NCBI GenBank assembly: GCA_051651625.1
Contig: JBOFSQ010000033.1
Coordinates: 26,817-90,816 of the forward strand
Direction of reading: 5' to 3'
DNA: 64,000 bases
Source: JBOFSQ01 sp051651625
Lineage (GTDB): Bacteria; Planctomycetota; Planctomycetia; Pirellulales; Thermoguttaceae
The notes below the pieces were generated by a model. It searched no databases, was not told where the DNA came from, and saw nothing but the letters and a program-made list of their open reading frames with translations. This document shows positions 54,611-63,638 of this stretch, one piece after another (positions within the stretch are counted from its first letter, which is position 1; every line of letters begins with the position of its first letter). Both the position numbers and the translations under genes were made by a program.

Positions 54611-55621
54611 ATGATTTCTCTAAAACGGCTTGAAGGATTTTCGCGGCGTGTTGGTCTCTCGCTCGGCGCGGGACTCGACCTTCTCTCGACACTTGAGCGT
54701 GAGTCGGCGTCGCTGCCGCCGGTGCGGCAGGTGGCGGAGGCGATTCGTATTGGCGAGACGTTCGCGGCAGGACTGCGGCGAACGGGGAACTTTTTTCCGC
54801 CGATGTTTATTGTCCTCGTTGAAGTCGCCGAAGAATCGGGGATGCTGGTCGAGGGGATGCAAGAACTCGCCGATGATTACGCAAACACGCTTCAGCGTCG
54901 CCGTGAGTTTCTCAACTCGCTATTTCTGCCGCTCTGCGAACTTGGAATCGCAATCGTCATCATCGGGATTTTGATTCTCGTTCTCGGTTGGGTTCAGCAG
55001 ATGACCAACATGAATATCGACCCGCTCGGACTCGGCCTTGTCGGCGTGCGCGGACTCGTGGTGTACCTTGCGGTGCTGTCTGGAATTGGGATTGCGGGGT
55101 ACTTTGTCTTTCAGAGTTTTTCGACAGGTTCACATCGCAGCGCGATAGTACAGCGATTGTTTGCGCAGATTCCGCTTGTTGGAAAGTTGCTACAAACGCT
55201 GGCACTTGCGCGGCTGATGCGTTCGCTCTTTATGACGCTGCGAACCGGAATGGATGTCCGCGCAGCGTTAACGATTGCGTATGACAGCGTGGCGTTTGCG
55301 CCAGTGAGCGGTGGCCGAGACGCCGCTCTTAACTCGATAGCAAACGGCGGTACAATCGCCGAGGCACTCGCGCCGCTCGGTTGGTTCGACCACACGATTC
55401 CGTCGCAGTTGGTTGTCGGTGAGGAATCGGGGAACACGCCGGAAATTTGCGACCGTCTCTCGAAGCAGTTCATGACCGACGCGACATTTCAGATGCGTCG
55501 TCTTTCGGTCGTCGGTTTCTTTCTGATTTACGGTTTGGTTGCGGCGGTCATCATTTTTTTCATCTTCCGTTTGGCAATGTTTTACATCGGAACAATCAAC
55601 GACGCGCTGGCACCGATGTAG
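54611..55621 (+). CDS. Type II secretion/type IV pilus GspF-like inner-membrane protein
   Basis: 336 residues with two GspF domains. First: GLSLGAGLDLLSTLERES to EVAEESGMLVEGMQELADDYANTLQRRREF, then a membrane helix LGIAIVIIGILILVLGWV. Second: LARLMRSLFMTLRTGMDVRAALTIAY to GEESGNTPEICDRLSKQF, and a final helix VAAVIIFFIFRLAMFYIG. This is the platform protein that couples the cytoplasmic ATPase to pilin or pseudopilin assembly. No GspE, GspD or pilin gene is nearby. A repeat element directly precedes the start codon, leaving almost no native leader. Confidence 0.85.
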   Translation: MISLKRLEGFSRRVGLSLGAGLDLLSTLERESASLPPVRQVAEAIRIGETFAAGLRRTGNFFPPMFIVLVEVAEESGMLVEGMQELADDYANTLQRRREFLNSLFLPLCELGIAIVIIGILILVLGWVQQMTNMNIDPLGLGLVGVRGLVVYLAVLSGIGIAGYFVFQSFSTGSHRSAIVQRLFAQIPLVGKLLQTLALARLMRSLFMTLRTGMDVRAALTIAYDSVAFAPVSGGRDAALNSIANGGTIAEALAPLGWFDHTIPSQLVVGEESGNTPEICDRLSKQFMTDATFQMRRLSVVGFFLIYGLVAAVIIFFIFRLAMFYIGTINDALAPM

Positions 55622-55730
55622 GTAGTTCCGGTTCGGCATAGCCGAACCCTCCAGTTGTCATACGCCGCAGGCGTCTGGAGGGTTCGGCTATGCCGAACCC
55701 CTGTGCGGGCGCAAGTTTCGGAACAAGTCT
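55621..55730. repeat. MITE-like element, copy 4 (truncated, inverted)
   Basis: Reverse-orientation copy that keeps one terminal repeat (GTTTCGGAACAAGTCT, changed at two or three bases) and the full inner palindrome, but lacks the other ~35-bp end. It starts at the last base of the GspF-like stop codon. Confidence 0.75.
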
Positions 55731-55760
55731 TGTGAACATTCTAACCGTGATAAGCCAAAT

Positions 55761-56186
55761 ATGCTTTACACTTTGTTTGTGATTTTTGTTGCGATGCCGA
55801 TCTTGGAGATCGCGATTCTGTGGGCGTTGGCGTCGTCGATTGGGTGGGCCAATGTTGCGTTTCTCGTTTTGGGGACGGGAGCGATAGGCGTTTTGCTGGC
55901 GCGACGTGAATGGTTTTCATGCTTGCAAAAACTTCACGCACAACTCGACCGCGGCGAACAACCGACCGAAACCGTTGTCGAAGGAGTTTTGATCTTCGTC
56001 GCGGGACTTTTGCTCGTCGTGCCCGGACTGCTCACCGATCTGATCGGGATTCTCTTGCTCATCCCGCCGATGCGACGTTATGCAATGCGGTACGCTGTTC
56101 GCCGTTTCATGGTTCACCGCCAGAAGATGCAGACCGCGCAATCTGCTTCCGCGACGACCGTTGACGACGTGATAGATGTAGATTAA
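55761..56186 (+). CDS. fxsA: FxsA-family membrane protein
   Basis: 141 residues with the family opening FVIFVAMPILEIAILWALASSIGW, a second and third helix (VAFLVLGTGAIGVLLARRE, FVAGLLLVVPGLLTDLIGILLL), and a C-terminal cytoplasmic tail starting with PPMRRYAMRYAVRRFM. The GLLLVVPGLLTD motif is diagnostic. Known in Escherichia coli as a suppressor of F-plasmid exclusion of phage T7; its cellular role is unclear. The downstream methyltransferase gene begins 1 nt after the stop. Confidence 0.9.
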   Translation: MLYTLFVIFVAMPILEIAILWALASSIGWANVAFLVLGTGAIGVLLARREWFSCLQKLHAQLDRGEQPTETVVEGVLIFVAGLLLVVPGLLTDLIGILLLIPPMRRYAMRYAVRRFMVHRQKMQTAQSASATTVDDVIDVD

Positions 56187-56187
56187 A

Positions 56188-57081
56188 ATGCCGCCCATGA
56201 ATACACAACAACTTCTTGCTTCGTGGGTCGCCCAAAGTGGCGGCGTGGTAATCACCGATGGCGGCTGGGGAACGCAACTCCAGCTTCGCGGCCTTGCGAT
56301 GGGGATGCACCCCGATCTCTGGAACTTGTCGCGTGCCGACAAAGTTGAGGAGGTCGCGGCGGCGTATGTCCACGCTGGCAGCCAAGTCATCCTCACCAAC
56401 ACCTTCGGCGGAAATCGGTTCATCCTCGCGCGACACGGTGAGACCGACCGTATGGCCGATGTCAACCGCACTGGCGTTGCGATCTCGCGGCGAGCGGCGG
56501 CGGGAAGGGCGAAAGTCTTCGCGTCGATGGGACCGTCGGGCGTGATGCTTATGACCGGCAACGTCTCCGAAGACGAACTCTATCAGGCGTTTCACGACCA
56601 AGCTGTCGCACTCGCCGAGGCCGAACCCGACGCGATTGTCGTCGAGACGATGAGCGACCCCGCAGAAGCCGTCATCGCTGTCAAAGCGGCGAAGGCGACG
56701 GGGCTTCCTGTCGTCGCGTGTATGGTTTTCGATTCAGGAAGAGACCACGACCGCACAATGATGGGAACGACGCCCGAACAAGTCGTCGCCGCGCTGACTG
56801 CCGCCGGTGCCGACGCCATCGGTGCCAACTGCGGACAAGGAATCGACGGCTTCATCCCGATCTGCAAACGCATGCGTGCCGCAACAACTCTCCCGCTCTG
56901 GATGAAAGCGAACGCCGGACTCCCAACCGTCGTTAATGGCGAAACAATTTATTCGCAAACGCCGAAGCAATTTGCCGCGCGCGTGGACGACCTCGTTGCC
57001 GCCGGTGCAAACTTCGTCGGCGGATGTTGCGGCACGACGCCAGAGTTCATCGCCGCCGTCTGTGCCGTGCGAAACAAATAG
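56188..57081 (+). CDS. Homocysteine S-methyltransferase (betaine/MetH N-terminal type)
   Basis: 297 residues; zinc-dependent methyl transfer to homocysteine giving methionine. A TIM barrel with VITDGGWGTQLQLRG at the N terminus, ILTNTFGGNRF, and the zinc ligands in GANCGQGI (about residue 217) and GGCCGTTPE (about 283-284). The methyl donor (betaine, S-methylmethionine or methyl-corrinoid) cannot be told. The start could also be the ATG at 56197. It follows fxsA directly and may share its transcript. Confidence 0.88.
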   Translation: MPPMNTQQLLASWVAQSGGVVITDGGWGTQLQLRGLAMGMHPDLWNLSRADKVEEVAAAYVHAGSQVILTNTFGGNRFILARHGETDRMADVNRTGVAISRRAAAGRAKVFASMGPSGVMLMTGNVSEDELYQAFHDQAVALAEAEPDAIVVETMSDPAEAVIAVKAAKATGLPVVACMVFDSGRDHDRTMMGTTPEQVVAALTAAGADAIGANCGQGIDGFIPICKRMRAATTLPLWMKANAGLPTVVNGETIYSQTPKQFAARVDDLVAAGANFVGGCCGTTPEFIAAVCAVRNK

Positions 57082-57236
57082 AAGTCGGAAAAGAGCGAAG
57101 CGTATTGACGGGAACAGAGGAAACAACGTCAACTCGCTGCTCACCGTCAATACGGCGAATACGCCTCCTTTCCGGCTTTTGTTGTACGCGGTCAACTTCC
57201 GTGAACTGTTACGAACTGTGTATGAAGGGAGCCACC

Positions 57237-58001
57237 GTGATCCCAGCAATCATCGACTCGCTCGACTCGTGGCGTTTGGCCGGACTCGCATCGTGGGGGC
57301 CGGTTGTGCAGGTCTCGTCGCGCGCGGTGTCGCCGAGTGTGGTGTCACCAGTACACGTTGTCGCCGTCAACGATAACCAAACCGAACGTCTCAACGAAAC
57401 GAAGTCAATGCCAGTGAACACCGCACAAACGTCACCGCTGCAAAACGCAACACCACTTGAATTGTTAGCTGGCGAAGTCTCGCGGTGTCGTCGATGCGAG
57501 GAGCTTGCGCGGTTGCGTAAGAATACGGTGTTTGGTTCGGGAAATCCGCGAGCGCGACTTGTATTTCTCGGCGAGGCACCGGGGGCCGACGAAGACGCAC
57601 AAGGCGTGCCGTTCGTCGGGCGTGCGGGGCAGTTGCTCACCGACATCATCACCAAAGGGATGGGAATCGCCCGCGAAGACGTTTACATCTGCAACGTCTT
57701 GCGGTGTCGCCCGCCGGGGAATCGCAACCCGCTCCCCGACGAAGCGACAAACTGCCGCGAGTTTCTCGACCGCACACTCGAAATCATCGCGCCGGAGTTT
57801 GTGTGTTGCCTCGGTGCCGTCGCCGCACAAAATCTACTCGGCACCACCGACGCTATCGGAAAACTTCGCGGCAGACCACACGAGTACCGTGGAATCACCG
57901 TCGTCTGTACCTACCACCCCGCGTACCTACTCCGTAACCCAGCCGCGAAAAAAGATACTTGGGAAGATGTCCAACTCCTGATGAAATTGATGAAAGACTA
58001 A
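57237..58001 (+). CDS. Type 4 uracil-DNA glycosylase (Fe-S)
   Basis: 254 residues from the GTG at 57237, chosen for its GGGAG site 6 nt upstream; an ATG at 57222 in the same frame has no such site, and longer readings run into the previous gene. After a ~70-residue variable N terminus come SRCRRCEELARLR (two cluster Cys), LVFLGEAPGADEDAQGVPFVGRAG (motif A), YICNVLRCRPPGNRNP (third cluster Cys), VCCLGAVAAQNLLG and motif B CTYHPAYLLRNP. It removes uracil from DNA and carries a 4Fe-4S cluster. The next gene starts 3 nt after the stop. Confidence 0.92.
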   Translation: MIPAIIDSLDSWRLAGLASWGPVVQVSSRAVSPSVVSPVHVVAVNDNQTERLNETKSMPVNTAQTSPLQNATPLELLAGEVSRCRRCEELARLRKNTVFGSGNPRARLVFLGEAPGADEDAQGVPFVGRAGQLLTDIITKGMGIAREDVYICNVLRCRPPGNRNPLPDEATNCREFLDRTLEIIAPEFVCCLGAVAAQNLLGTTDAIGKLRGRPHEYRGITVVCTYHPAYLLRNPAAKKDTWEDVQLLMKLMKD

Positions 58002-58004
58002 CCA

Positions 58005-58868
58005 ATGATTCAAGAAAAACTCCGCGAACTCGCCCGTTCACTCTTGACCGATGCCGACAACGAAAAGCGTGTCGATCTCGTTATCGGGTTTGGAAATGTC
58101 GGTGACAGTGAAGTCGCTCCAATTTTTGTGACGGATGCGAACAACGTTGATCGGCTCGTCTGGAGCGATGCGTGTGTTGCCAACTTGGCGACATATCTTC
58201 ACCGGCCCGAAGTGAAGAAGTTTAATCGTGTGGCGATAGTCGTGAAAGGTTGCGACGCGAAGTCGCTCGCGGTACTCGAAGCCGAGTCACAGATTGATCG
58301 CAAACGGCTCGTCGTGATCGGCGTTGCGTGCAGTGGCGTCGCGTATGACGGCAAAGTTCTCGCGCGTTGCAACGTCTGTGACGTTCAGATGCCGCGTGGC
58401 TGCGACGTTGTTGTTGGCGAGGCGACATCGCAAAACGTTTCACCGCAAGAACGTTACGCGGCGGTTCAAGCGTTTTGCGCCAAACCGCGAGAAGAACGCT
58501 GGGAATACTGGAAACGTGAGCTTTCGCGTTGTCTGAAGTGTTATGCGTGTCGGCAGGTTTGTCCGTTATGTTACTGTCAGCAGTGCATCGTTGACAAGAA
58601 TCGTCCGCAGCGGATCGAAACGTCGTCGCACTTGCAAGGGAACGTTGCGTGGAACGTGACGCGAGCGTTTCACCTCGCCGGACGCTGTACGATGTGTGGC
58701 TCGTGCGGTGCGGTTTGTCCGGTCGGGATCGACCTCGGTTTGCTCAACGCCTCACTCGCCAAGACCGCCGAAGAACAGTTCGACGGATTCCGCAGCGGCT
58801 ACGATCCGAACGTGTTACCAGTAATAGGAAAGTTTTCAGAAACCGACAACGAGGAGTTTATTCGGTGA
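58005..58868 (+). CDS. 4Fe-4S dicluster protein
   Basis: 287 residues. Residues 1-~165 form an FrhB/FdhB-like domain with isolated Cys motifs (KGCDAKSLAVLE, GVACSGVAYDG, ARCNVCDVQMPRGCDVV). Next comes RCLKCYACRQVCPLCYCQQC (about 179-198), then CTMCGSCGAVCPVGIDL (about 229-245), two 4Fe-4S binding blocks. Proteins like this relay electrons in hydrogenase, formate dehydrogenase or heterodisulfide-reductase-type complexes, but no partner subunit is adjacent, so its redox partner is unknown. It is probably co-transcribed with the uracil-DNA glycosylase. Confidence 0.75.
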   Translation: MIQEKLRELARSLLTDADNEKRVDLVIGFGNVGDSEVAPIFVTDANNVDRLVWSDACVANLATYLHRPEVKKFNRVAIVVKGCDAKSLAVLEAESQIDRKRLVVIGVACSGVAYDGKVLARCNVCDVQMPRGCDVVVGEATSQNVSPQERYAAVQAFCAKPREERWEYWKRELSRCLKCYACRQVCPLCYCQQCIVDKNRPQRIETSSHLQGNVAWNVTRAFHLAGRCTMCGSCGAVCPVGIDLGLLNASLAKTAEEQFDGFRSGYDPNVLPVIGKFSETDNEEFIR

Positions 58869-58914
58869 CAATTCAACCACATCTGTAACCATTCACGGAC
58901 CGTTTCGTCAGTCC

Positions 58915-59010
58915 CGTGACGGAAGCGGGAAGCGTCCGAACAAGAACACGAAACGTAAGCGAGTGCCCCGAATCGCCATTCGACGCAGAACTCGTTATTC
59001 CGGTGAAGGC
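58915..59010. repeat. GAAACGTAAGCGAGTGC repeat, related to 24525-24924
   Basis: Within the 304-base gap 58869-59172. GTAAGCGAGTGCCCCGAATC followed by ATTCGACGCAGAACTCG is a diverged copy of the 24575-24615 sequence. The rest of the gap shows no gene or promoter I can support. Confidence 0.6.
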
Positions 59011-59172
59011 AGGAAACGCGAAAACGGCTATGCTTTCGTGGCACCGTTTTGGGATTCAATCACCAATACCGTAATTCGGTGCCTTCGATAAAACAATGAT
59101 GAAAAAGATGGCGACCACACCACCCAACAATGAAACGATTCACCATCAGTCCACCACTGAAGTTGGTGGAGC

Positions 59173-59523
59173 GTGAATGTTGATGAGATCAGTATGTTTC
59201 AATTAAGCAAAGTATTTCCTCTTCCGTATTATGCGGTTATCTTTATCTCCGAAAAGGAGAGTGAGGATACAGCTTTTGATGAAGTAGGAAAAAGAATTGT
59301 AGAGTTAGCATCTACACAACCCGGATTGTTAGGAATGGACAGGTATAGATCGCCTGATGGATTGGGGTTTTCTATTTCCTACTGGGGTAGTATGGAAAGC
59401 ATAAAACGATGGCGTGAACAAGAAGAACACGTCTTCGCCCAAGACCAATCGAGAGAGGAGTGGTATTCTCAGTATTCAATACGTACCTGTAAAGTTGAGT
59501 ACGATTACTTTTGGAGACGATAA
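59173..59523 (+). CDS. Antibiotic biosynthesis monooxygenase-like (ABM) protein
   Basis: 116 residues, dimeric alpha+beta barrel type. YYAVIFISEKESEDTAFDEVGKRIVELASTQPGLLGMDRYRS, then FSISYWGSMESIKRWREQEEHVFAQ, fits the ABM pattern of a strand, helix, GhxG-like turn and W-x-S-x-E-x-h-x-x-W. Substrate unknown; cofactor-free oxygenases and stress proteins share this fold. The GTG start at 59173 has a TGGAG site; an ATG at 59194 is the alternative. It is A+T-richer than the genes to its left and marks the start of the accessory tail. Confidence 0.7.
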   Translation: MNVDEISMFQLSKVFPLPYYAVIFISEKESEDTAFDEVGKRIVELASTQPGLLGMDRYRSPDGLGFSISYWGSMESIKRWREQEEHVFAQDQSREEWYSQYSIRTCKVEYDYFWRR

Positions 59524-59693
59524 CTAAAGTCTTGACGAGATACGCTCTCTACTATCTCGACTGGTTTTCTTCTATCGGTTCCGCGCCCAGAACGTTTTGG
59601 TTATGGCGCGAGAACAATTTCCCCATTAGGAGAATCATATTAATAGAACAGCCACCAGTGAAAGCATGGAATTGATACTAGGACGTGTTGCCA

Positions 59694-60310
59694 CTAACAT
59701 CGTAGAGTTTCGCAGATCATAGCAAAGGTGATAAAAGTGGCGTACATCGTATCGAGTTTGTCGTATCGCGTGAACACTCGTCGGAAACCTTTTAAGCGGC
59801 GGAAATATCGCTCGACTTCGTTGCGACGTTTATACAGTTCCTTGTCATATTTCCACGGCTTCACGCGATTGCTTTTTGGTGGAACCACGGGCTGAAATCC
59901 TTGCGATTTCGCCACGAGACGCATTTCATCACCTTCATACGCCTTGTCCATCAATAAGGGAACTTTCTTCTTGCGTTTGCGATAGGAGGCAGGAAGGTTT
60001 GGTAACAGCTTGCGTCCTTCCAGATCGTCAGACGCTTGTCCGGGCGATAAGTGGAAGGCGATAGGCGTTTTTGCGTTCGCCGCTACCAAGTGGATTTTCG
60101 TATTTCGTCCTCCACAGCTTTTTCCGATAGCTTGCGTCCCTTTTTTTTGAGCGCACCGGTACCGTCGAGATGAACCTTGACGCTGGTACTATCGAGCGAC
60201 AAAGCCGTGACGTTGGCGGCGATACCAAGTTTTGATTGCAATGCTTCGAGTACGCGTGTCAAGACGCCCTAGTCCCAAACGCCTCTACTTTTGAAAACTA
60301 TATCGAGTGT
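59694..60310 (-). mobile_element. IS5-family transposase remnant with a -1 frameshift site
   Basis: Minus strand. The downstream frame (59694-60089 and its upstream extension) encodes GTQAIGKSCGG, NTKIHLVAANAKTPIAFHLSPGQASD, LMDKAYEGDEMR and RRNEVERYFRRLKGFRRV, giving the second Asp and the Glu of the DDE catalytic triad. The first Asp (TALSLDSTSVKVHLDGTG) lies in another frame upstream; the two meet at an 8-base A-run (T's at 60141-60148 on the plus strand), a -1 shift as used by several IS5 subgroups. Further upstream a stop codon breaks the RGVWD segment, and the usual N-terminal ~80 residues are absent, so the copy is dead. Ends and target duplication were not identified. The gap 59524-59693 has no gene. 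Confidence 0.8.
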
Positions 60311-60323
60311 TTGAAAGAAAAAT

Positions 60324-60845
60324 ATGACAATGAATGAATCAAAATCGGACAACAATGACGTTATCATGAATGGCTTTCAACGAAATGTTAGTTGCCAGTT
60401 TCGCCAAGTTGCCATAGTTGCGTGCTGCCTGCTACTATTGCCTCTTTTGATCTGTGGATGCGTTTTTCCAAGTCGTGGAAGTGTGCAGCCGCCGACAATC
60501 ACAGCAAGCATGAGCAACTACAATGTTTTTTCATTAACGGTTGTCGGGCTTGGAAAAAATCATGCCGTTTTTTTGCCTAGAAATACAAAGGTCTTTCGAG
60601 ACCAGACACTGAAAAACGAAATGTTCGTTCTTGAAAAGAAGTATGGTTTAACAGCTAAACGTTCCAATGGCAGTCAAGTATCTGCGGACGAATATGACGA
60701 CGTAATGTGGTGTGGTGTCTCTCAAAACTCGAATGGCGAGCAAAGCCAACAGTCCATAGATGGCTCAACTTCGCCAAAGGGAAACACGACTCGACAGACT
60801 AAACTTTCACAACAAAAAAACCGGCACAACAAAACCAAACAATAA
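60324..60845 (+). CDS. Predicted lipoprotein, hypothetical
   Basis: 173 residues. A hydrophobic segment ends in the lipobox-like LLPLLICGC (Cys at about residue 46), so a lipidated Cys is likely; the signal is unusually long at the N terminus, and the true start may be the ATG at 60333 or 60366. The mature part has one Val/Phe-rich segment (FSLTVVGLGKNHAVFLPRN) and a Gln/Ser/Lys-rich tail. No family is recognised. The gene begins right beside the IS5 remnant. The 332-base stretch that follows (60846-61177) shows no gene, RNA or repeat I can support. Confidence 0.55.
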   Translation: MTMNESKSDNNDVIMNGFQRNVSCQFRQVAIVACCLLLLPLLICGCVFPSRGSVQPPTITASMSNYNVFSLTVVGLGKNHAVFLPRNTKVFRDQTLKNEMFVLEKKYGLTAKRSNGSQVSADEYDDVMWCGVSQNSNGEQSQQSIDGSTSPKGNTTRQTKLSQQKNRHNKTKQ

Positions 60846-61177
60846 GTCAACCGACAAAGTCGAGCGACAGGTAATCGCCGTCAGAAAGTTTCTCAAAGAA
60901 CGCTCCGTGTTCTAGGCATACCTTCTTGTGCGTCCGCAAAAATACGATAAAAATAAATGCTCACGGAATCCAACACCTCTCCCCAAACAATAACGGTACT
61001 ATAGAAAACATTGGTACCCGCCGTTGCCAACCATTATGACTTCGCACTCAATTCGTGTAAAACACGCCGTTTCAGCGGAGCACCATCATGTCAATATACG
61101 ACGGGGGCCACCAAAAGTTTTTAGGTAATGTCAACAACTGCAGTACAACCAAAAAAATAAAAACAGGAGACCATAAC

Positions 61178-62395
61178 ATGCAAAGCGTAGGTAACTATAT
61201 CCATATTATAGCAATTGTCTTTTTCTATGTCATGTTATCAGAATTTACACGGGGTAATGAGAATCAAAGTGACATTTCACCGTCAATTATTTCGCAAGAG
61301 ATTGAGCCGTTTATTGACAATGATACTGCCTTGATATGCTATGTAGATATTTGTTCGCTATTAGAGGTTAGCGATTTCTCAAGTCTTGCCGAAGAACTTG
61401 CTCGCCCCAAAGAACTAGATCGCGGACTTCGAAATACGCTGTCTCTTATCAAGGTTGCGTTTGACAACATGAAGACATACTCGCAAGGCAAGGATGCTTT
61501 AGAATCACTCCTCAAAAATGATATTACGCACATATACATAGTCTTGAACATGAAAGACTTAAAGTTTGGCCCTTATATTGTTGTTCCTAATGTCAAAGAA
61601 AGTTCCGACAAATCTCGTGCAGTAAAACAATTTATGGGCATTTCAGAAACCAATGGGCAAGAGGCGAATTGCTGGGTTGTGTATTCTCGTGATGCCATGA
61701 TCATTGCCGGGCATCCAATGCTTTCAATGCTCCACATGTGTTATCATCCTTTGATAGACCAAACCTATCTCTTGTTTTTTCCTTCGTACATCAAAACCCT
61801 AAACGGGTTCTATGGTCTTACGGCAGAACAAAAGAAAGAGTATATTCATAACAGGTTTGAGACTTTTCTGTCGGTAAAATCTGACGATTTCCAACAAGCT
61901 ATCGCAAGTCTAGAAGGTGCCAATTTCGTCAAGGCGGTGTTTCTATTTCCAGATTCTGTTGTCGCTTGGGAACTGTCGCACCTGAAGAACATGGGTGATC
62001 CCGTCAACGGCGTTTCGTTTGACTTTTTGAAGAAGAGTCGGTCCTACGCCACGTTTTCAATCGACACTACTGAACCGCAAGTCCAACTTGTGATTAAATC
62101 CAAGCCGGATAAAATTAACCAACTCAAAATAATCATGGATCGTGTCTACGAAGAAATATACGACAATTATGTTGAGCACATTGAATCAAAAAGTATTCTT
62201 GAATTTGAATTGGGAACGGATGGTTCGTGGACAAAAAAGCAGAAAATCGCCTTGTTACTCGAGTTATTGCCTAAAGTAGATGGGGATAAACTTGTTCTCA
62301 CGATCAACAATGATTACGCAAGGAATTGTTGGCCAACAATCATTAAGAATGCTTTGTCTGCAACACTGGAAACGACCACTGACAGCAAGCAATGA
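61178..62395 (+). CDS. Secreted hypothetical protein
   Basis: 405 residues from the ATG at 61178 (CAGGAGA site); a longer start at 61088 lacks one. The N-terminal hydrophobic stretch (YIHIIAIVFFYVMLSEF) is a signal peptide or anchor. The body alternates strands and helices (IEPFIDNDTALICYVDICSLLE; LLKNDITHIYIVLNMKDLKFGPYIVVP; LEGANFVKAVFLFPDSVVAWELSHL) in the manner of large secreted planctomycete proteins of unknown role. Its stop overlaps the next start by 4 bp (ATGA), so it forms an operon with the following membrane protein. Confidence 0.6.
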   Translation: MQSVGNYIHIIAIVFFYVMLSEFTRGNENQSDISPSIISQEIEPFIDNDTALICYVDICSLLEVSDFSSLAEELARPKELDRGLRNTLSLIKVAFDNMKTYSQGKDALESLLKNDITHIYIVLNMKDLKFGPYIVVPNVKESSDKSRAVKQFMGISETNGQEANCWVVYSRDAMIIAGHPMLSMLHMCYHPLIDQTYLLFFPSYIKTLNGFYGLTAEQKKEYIHNRFETFLSVKSDDFQQAIASLEGANFVKAVFLFPDSVVAWELSHLKNMGDPVNGVSFDFLKKSRSYATFSIDTTEPQVQLVIKSKPDKINQLKIIMDRVYEEIYDNYVEHIESKSILEFELGTDGSWTKKQKIALLLELLPKVDGDKLVLTINNDYARNCWPTIIKNALSATLETTTDSKQ

Positions 62396-63255
62396 CAAAA
62401 TCAGAGTGCCCCACATCTTGCCACACCAACAGATCGCCTGCTGAACAACGCAAGTGGTCGCGGTTGCTGTTCATCTTCGCGGCAATTCTGGTGGTGCTGT
62501 TTCTGGCAACGTTGGCGGCGTACTATTATCGTTTTCACTTAATGTGGCAGTACACAGTGTGGCATGCTGGATTGCAAGCGACGAAAGTGATTCCAAACTC
62601 ACCGATGCCACAAGTTGTAGTTCCTGAAGACTGGGTGGAGTTTTCACTCGGCGACTTGAGTTTCTCCTTGCCACCTGATTTAGCGTCTTCAGAAATGGAA
62701 AAATATAGAAAAAAAGACATCCTTGTTTTTCAAAATAATTTCCAATCCGTAATCATAAAATCATCGATTATTGATGAGAAGATGCTCGCTTTCTTAAGCA
62801 TGGCTTCTTCCTTTGAGCAAAGTTCAAAAAAGACGCTAACACTTCCTCGATTGCGACTAGAGTGCAGCATGGTTGGCGCAGATTGTTTTGACTGGTCAGC
62901 ATCTCCCGAAAGAGTCTCGCATGATCTGAATTTTCTTGTATTCAGACCATTGCTCATTGACGATCATGTCAAAATGACAGAAACATTTTTCCGCGATGAT
63001 ATAGATGGAATTGCTTTATTCTACGATAAGCGAGTAGTGATCGACTGGCAGAGCACCACCGGTTTGAACGCTGGCTATATCCATATTAAAAACGGGAATG
63101 GAACATCAGAGAATGATTTCACGGAATTCGTGCGACAAGTGTGCCAAAGTATGCGAGTATCAGTAGACCGAGATGCTGGTCTAGATTCTTTGGGTGAGTC
63201 TTCCGAAACGAGTACGAGTAATGGAAACGGTGAAACCGGAGTAGAAAAGAACTAA
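62392..63255 (+). CDS. Single-pass membrane hypothetical protein
   Basis: 287 residues. The cytoplasmic N terminus is Cys-containing (SECPTSCHTNRS); a membrane helix spans about residues 25-47 (LLFIFAAILVVLFLATLAAYYY), and the rest is extracytoplasmic. VVPEDWVEFSLGDLSFSLPPDLA recalls the start of small secreted domains but names no family. The tail is Ser/Gly/Glu-rich. It is coupled to the preceding gene by ATGA overlap, and the two proteins probably act together at the envelope. Confidence 0.6.
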   Translation: MTKSECPTSCHTNRSPAEQRKWSRLLFIFAAILVVLFLATLAAYYYRFHLMWQYTVWHAGLQATKVIPNSPMPQVVVPEDWVEFSLGDLSFSLPPDLASSEMEKYRKKDILVFQNNFQSVIIKSSIIDEKMLAFLSMASSFEQSSKKTLTLPRLRLECSMVGADCFDWSASPERVSHDLNFLVFRPLLIDDHVKMTETFFRDDIDGIALFYDKRVVIDWQSTTGLNAGYIHIKNGNGTSENDFTEFVRQVCQSMRVSVDRDAGLDSLGESSETSTSNGNGETGVEKN

Positions 63256-63272
63256 ACGATTACAACTTTTTC

Positions 63273-63638
63273 ATGAACATTTTAACGCTGGGTGCGTATA
63301 TGCAACACCTATCTGCTGTCGCTACGCCGCCGCAAAAACGGCGTATTTTCTACTTTGCCGCGATATTTTTGCTACTTGGGGCTGTTATTGCAGCATTCGT
63401 CCAAAAACAGTACGAGAGTGCTATCGCCATAGCGGTAGCGAAAGAAGACGATGTGCGACACATAACCCAAATAATGCTGGATGCCAAATACTGGGGAGCA
63501 GTAAGTTTTGTAATCGTGGGACTAGCGATCTCGTCTTGTAGTATCGCTATATTACGTCGGGAGAATAATCAAAGAGTGTGGGCACCTGTTGTTGTGCTGC
63601 TTTTACTATATGTTTTGTTAGAACTACTGATGGTGTAA
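63273..63638 (+). CDS. Small membrane hypothetical protein, three helices
   Basis: 121 residues with hydrophobic stretches at about 25-43 (IFYFAAIFLLLGAVIAAFV), 75-92 (GAVSFVIVGLAISSCSIAIL) and 103-121 (WAPVVVLLLLYVLLELLMV). It starts 17 nt after the preceding gene, so it is likely the third member of that operon. The start could be the ATG at 63300. No family is recognised. Confidence 0.55.
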   Translation: MNILTLGAYMQHLSAVATPPQKRRIFYFAAIFLLLGAVIAAFVQKQYESAIAIAVAKEDDVRHITQIMLDAKYWGAVSFVIVGLAISSCSIAILRRENNQRVWAPVVVLLLLYVLLELLMV

